A stretch of 7,966 bases of DNA. It comes from Xanthobacteraceae bacterium (lineage in GTDB: Bacteria; Pseudomonadota; Alphaproteobacteria; Rhizobiales; Xanthobacteraceae). This document shows, one piece after another, positions 6,695 through 7,966 of the stretch. The translations under genes were made by a program, and so were the position numbers. The notes beneath the pieces were generated by a model. It ran no database searches, was not told where the DNA came from, and saw only the letters and a program-made list of their open reading frames with translations. Every line of letters begins with the position of its first letter. Within the stretch, counting starts at the first letter, position 1. The stretch is taken from contig JASHVC010000513.1 in the NCBI GenBank assembly GCA_030039655.1, forward strand, positions 1 through 7,966, written 5' to 3'.

Positions 6695-7220
6695 ATCGGG
6701 TCCACTGCTTGCGGCCGATGAGGCGTTGGGCGAGCAGGATCGCGACCTGGAGATTGCCGTCGAACGCCATGTCGCAGCCGGCACCCACGATGTCGTCGAC
6801 GTCGTCGGGGTTTTCGATCCGGTAAGTGAGAAAGCCGGAAAGCCGCAGAACGTCTTCGGTTATCGCCCCCATGGGCACCTGCCACTGATTGAATTCGCCA
6901 AACTCGCCGCGCATGGTTACCAGGATGACGCATCCGAAGCCGCAGTTACGCAACAGCGAAAACATATTGATGCAATTACCCACGCCGCTCGACTGCATCA
7001 GCAGCGCGGCGCGTTGGCCTCCGAGCGCCGCTCCGGCCACGAGGCCGACGCCTTCTTCCTCGGTGGTGAGTACCACATCGGCGATGTTCGGGTCGCTCTG
7101 ACAGAGCGAGATCAGTCGGCTATGGCCGGCGTCGGGCACATAGCCGACCTGGCGGATGCCGACGCGGCTGAAGTGCGCGTAAATCGCATCCGGCCAGGAG
7201 GTTTCGTTAGTTGTCAGCAA
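6693..7220 (-). CDS. Split thiamine-diphosphate enzyme, alpha (PYR-domain) subunit, sulfopyruvate decarboxylase alpha-like
   Basis: N-terminal half of the two-subunit ThDP enzyme; its PYR domain supplies the glutamate that activates the cofactor pyrimidine in the partner subunit's site. From the TTG at 7220 the product is 175 residues, close to known alpha subunits (about 170). Key blocks are QVGYVPDAGHSRLI, the EEEG cluster (residues 54-57, which should include the catalytic Glu), GLVAGAALGG and LLMQSSGVGNCINMFSLL, then MRGEFGEFNQWQVPMG. The open frame reaches an ATG at 7301, but that extension is encoded by a palindromic repeat and gives an Arg-rich, unrelated peptide. The TTG at 7220 has GGAGA (complement of 7226-7230) five bases ahead and gives the family's usual N-terminus just before TSWPDAIYAHF. 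The upstream neighbour on this strand is a GMC oxidoreductase; the downstream one is the beta subunit. Confidence 0.85.
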   Translation of the reverse strand: MLTTNETSWPDAIYAHFSRVGIRQVGYVPDAGHSRLISLCQSDPNIADVVLTTEEEGVGLVAGAALGGQRAALLMQSSGVGNCINMFSLLRNCGFGCVILVTMRGEFGEFNQWQVPMGAITEDVLRLSGFLTYRIENPDDVDDIVGAGCDMAFDGNLQVAILLAQRLIGRKQWTR

Positions 7221-7225
7221 CGATG

Positions 7226-7230
7226 TCTCC
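7226..7230 (-). promoter_or_regulatory. Ribosome binding site supporting the TTG start of the alpha subunit
   Basis: GGAGA on the minus strand, five bases before the TTG at 7220. It supports this non-ATG start over the ATG at 7301, which lies inside the repeat. Confidence 0.55.
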
Positions 7231-7238
7231 GAATCAAT

Positions 7239-7339
7239 CCTCACCCTGAGGTGCGAGCGAAGCGAGCCTCGAAGGGCGAGGCCCCGGCACCTCGGCCGCA
7301 TCCTTCGAGGCCCGCGCTATGCGCGGGCACCTCAGGATG
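7239..7339. repeat. Inverted pair of palindromic intergenic repeat units
   Basis: Two units of one dispersed-repeat type lie head to head. Unit 1 (7239-7282) has outer arms CCTCACCCT and AGGGCGAGG (one mismatch) and inner ends CCTGAGGTGC (7245-7254) and GCCTCGAAGG (7266-7275). Unit 2 (7299-7339) is the reverse complement at its ends, CCTTCGAGGC (7302-7311) and GCACCTCAGG (7327-7336). Its centre is a perfect hairpin, CCCGCGC-TAT-GCGCGGG (7311-7327), extended by GAGG/CCTC and CATCCT/AGGATG. The unit ends match by memory a palindromic family common between genes in Bradyrhizobium/Rhodopseudomonas-like genomes. The centres of the two units differ (GAGCGAAGCGA against CCGCGCTATGCGCGG). The pair fills most of the spacer between the GMC gene and the ThDP alpha gene and could act in RNA as a processing or partial termination structure. 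Confidence 0.75.
7311..7327. other. Perfect GC-rich hairpin core of repeat unit 2
   Basis: CCCGCGC and GCGCGGG form a 7-bp stem over a TAT loop. With the flanking GAGG/CCTC and CATCCT/AGGATG pairs the stem grows to about 17 bp with one 2x2 asymmetry (TC opposite CA is placed between stem blocks). No T-run follows on either strand, so it is not a classical intrinsic terminator. Confidence 0.6.
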
Positions 7340-7352
7340 GGGAAGAGGTATA

Positions 7353-7966
7353 TCACGCGTTGCTCGGCGCGAGCGCCGGGCGTCCACGGATCATATCAGC
7401 GGCTTTCTCTGCGATCATGATCACCGGCGCGTTGATGTTGCCGCCGACGAGGTCTGGAAACACCGAGGCGTCGACTACGCGCAGGCCCTGGACGCCGCGC
7501 ACCCGCAGTTCGGGATCGACCACAGAGTCGTTGTCAGCGCCCATGCGGCAGGTGCCGGCCGGATGGTGCACCGTGATGCCGGTCGAACGGATGAAAGCAT
7601 CGATGTCCGCATCGGTGTTGAGCGGTGTCACCTCAGAGCCGACGAACGAAGCGAGCGGCGACTGCCGGCCGACTTCGCGCGCCATGCGCATGCCGGCGCG
7701 CAGCACTTTCAGATCGTCCTCGACGCTGAGAAAATTCTGCTTGATGCGCACTGGCGTGCGCGGATCGGCGGAAGCGAGCGTGACACTGCCGCGACTCTGC
7801 GGGCGCAAGAGAGCAACGCGGCAGGCAAATGAATCGGGGTAGGACGGCAGGAACGGCGGCAGATAGGGCGTCGCCGCCATGGAGCCGGCGTTGAAGAGAA
7901 ATTGGATGTCAGGCAGCTTGACGCTCGGGTCGGTTTTCAGAAAAGCAACGATCCCGCCCGGCACAT
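7353..7966 (-). CDS. GMC-family FAD-dependent oxidoreductase (choline dehydrogenase-like), N-terminus outside window
   Basis: C-terminal part of a glucose-methanol-choline oxidoreductase, an FAD enzyme that oxidises an alcohol to an aldehyde or ketone. About 204 residues are visible of an expected 530-560; the FAD-binding Rossmann region lies beyond the right edge. The GMC_oxred_C domain is complete: RPQSRGSVTLASADPRTPVRIKQNFLS, then VHHPAGTCRMG with the catalytic His immediately before Pro, then LRVVDASVFPDLVGGNINAPVIMIAEKAADMIRG with the second active-site position as Asn (GGN). The His/Asn pair is the choline-dehydrogenase-like arrangement. The ATG at 7964 is an internal Met. The gene points toward the ThDP pair, 132 bases away across the palindromic repeats, so co-transcription is possible but may be weakened by the hairpins. 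The actual alcohol substrate is unknown. Confidence 0.92.
   Translation of the reverse strand, partial: VPGGIVAFLKTDPSVKLPDIQFLFNAGSMAATPYLPPFLPSYPDSFACRVALLRPQSRGSVTLASADPRTPVRIKQNFLSVEDDLKVLRAGMRMAREVGRQSPLASFVGSEVTPLNTDADIDAFIRSTGITVHHPAGTCRMGADNDSVVDPELRVRGVQGLRVVDASVFPDLVGGNINAPVIMIAEKAADMIRGRPALAPSNA

Noticed and set aside
7239..7339. CRISPR array or insertion-sequence ends
   Set aside because: There are only two units in inverted orientation with no regular spacers, and no transposase gene or target-site duplication is visible.
6687..7832. 381-codon plus-strand open frame across the ThDP alpha, repeat and GMC genes
   Set aside because: It is antisense to two recognised proteins. Its NPHPEVRAKRASKGE stretch is the translation of the palindromic repeat, a familiar artefact in annotated genomes.

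Overview
The window looks like a piece of an alphaproteobacterial chromosome, most likely Hyphomicrobiales (Bradyrhizobiaceae/Xanthobacteraceae-like). The grounds are its high GC with GC-biased third positions (hence long antisense open frames), the gene families present, and an intergenic palindromic repeat with 'CCTGAGGTGC...GCCTCGAAGG' ends of a type I recall from Bradyrhizobium/Rhodopseudomonas-like genomes. The genus is an inference. No rRNA, tRNA, insertion sequence, CRISPR array or phage gene was seen, and there is no gene-free stretch longer than about 140 bases.

Plus strand, 1-5282: the window opens inside the FAD-binding medium subunit of a molybdenum hydroxylase (CoxM/CutM type), followed by its small [2Fe-2S] subunit (CoxS type). 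The large molybdopterin subunit is not in the window and presumably lies upstream. Almost abutting coxS is a complete ABC importer of the polyamine/opine/Fe3+ (PotABCD-like) family in the order permease, permease, periplasmic binding protein, ATPase. The binding-protein gene has its own candidate promoter and a strong Shine-Dalgarno, and a perfect hairpin sits directly after its stop codon. This fits extra expression of the binding protein within the operon. The layout suggests that the importer brings in the compound oxidised by the molybdenum hydroxylase; the substrate cannot be read from the sequence.

Minus strand, 7966-5287 (read right to left): the C-terminal part of a GMC-family flavin oxidoreductase, then a 132-base spacer holding an inverted pair of palindromic repeat units. 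Next come the two halves of a split thiamine-diphosphate enzyme of the sulfopyruvate/phosphonopyruvate decarboxylase type (alpha = PYR domain, beta = PP domain), then a membrane-anchored protein with an LssY C-terminal domain. Alpha, beta and lssY are tightly packed and probably co-transcribed. This group converges on the transporter operon with only four bases between stop codons.

Taken together the window reads as an accessory catabolic locus: uptake, hydroxylation by a molybdo-flavoenzyme, FAD-dependent alcohol oxidation and 2-oxo-acid decarboxylation. Every enzyme family is recognisable. What may be new is the combination and the unassigned role of the LssY_C protein next to a split ThDP enzyme.
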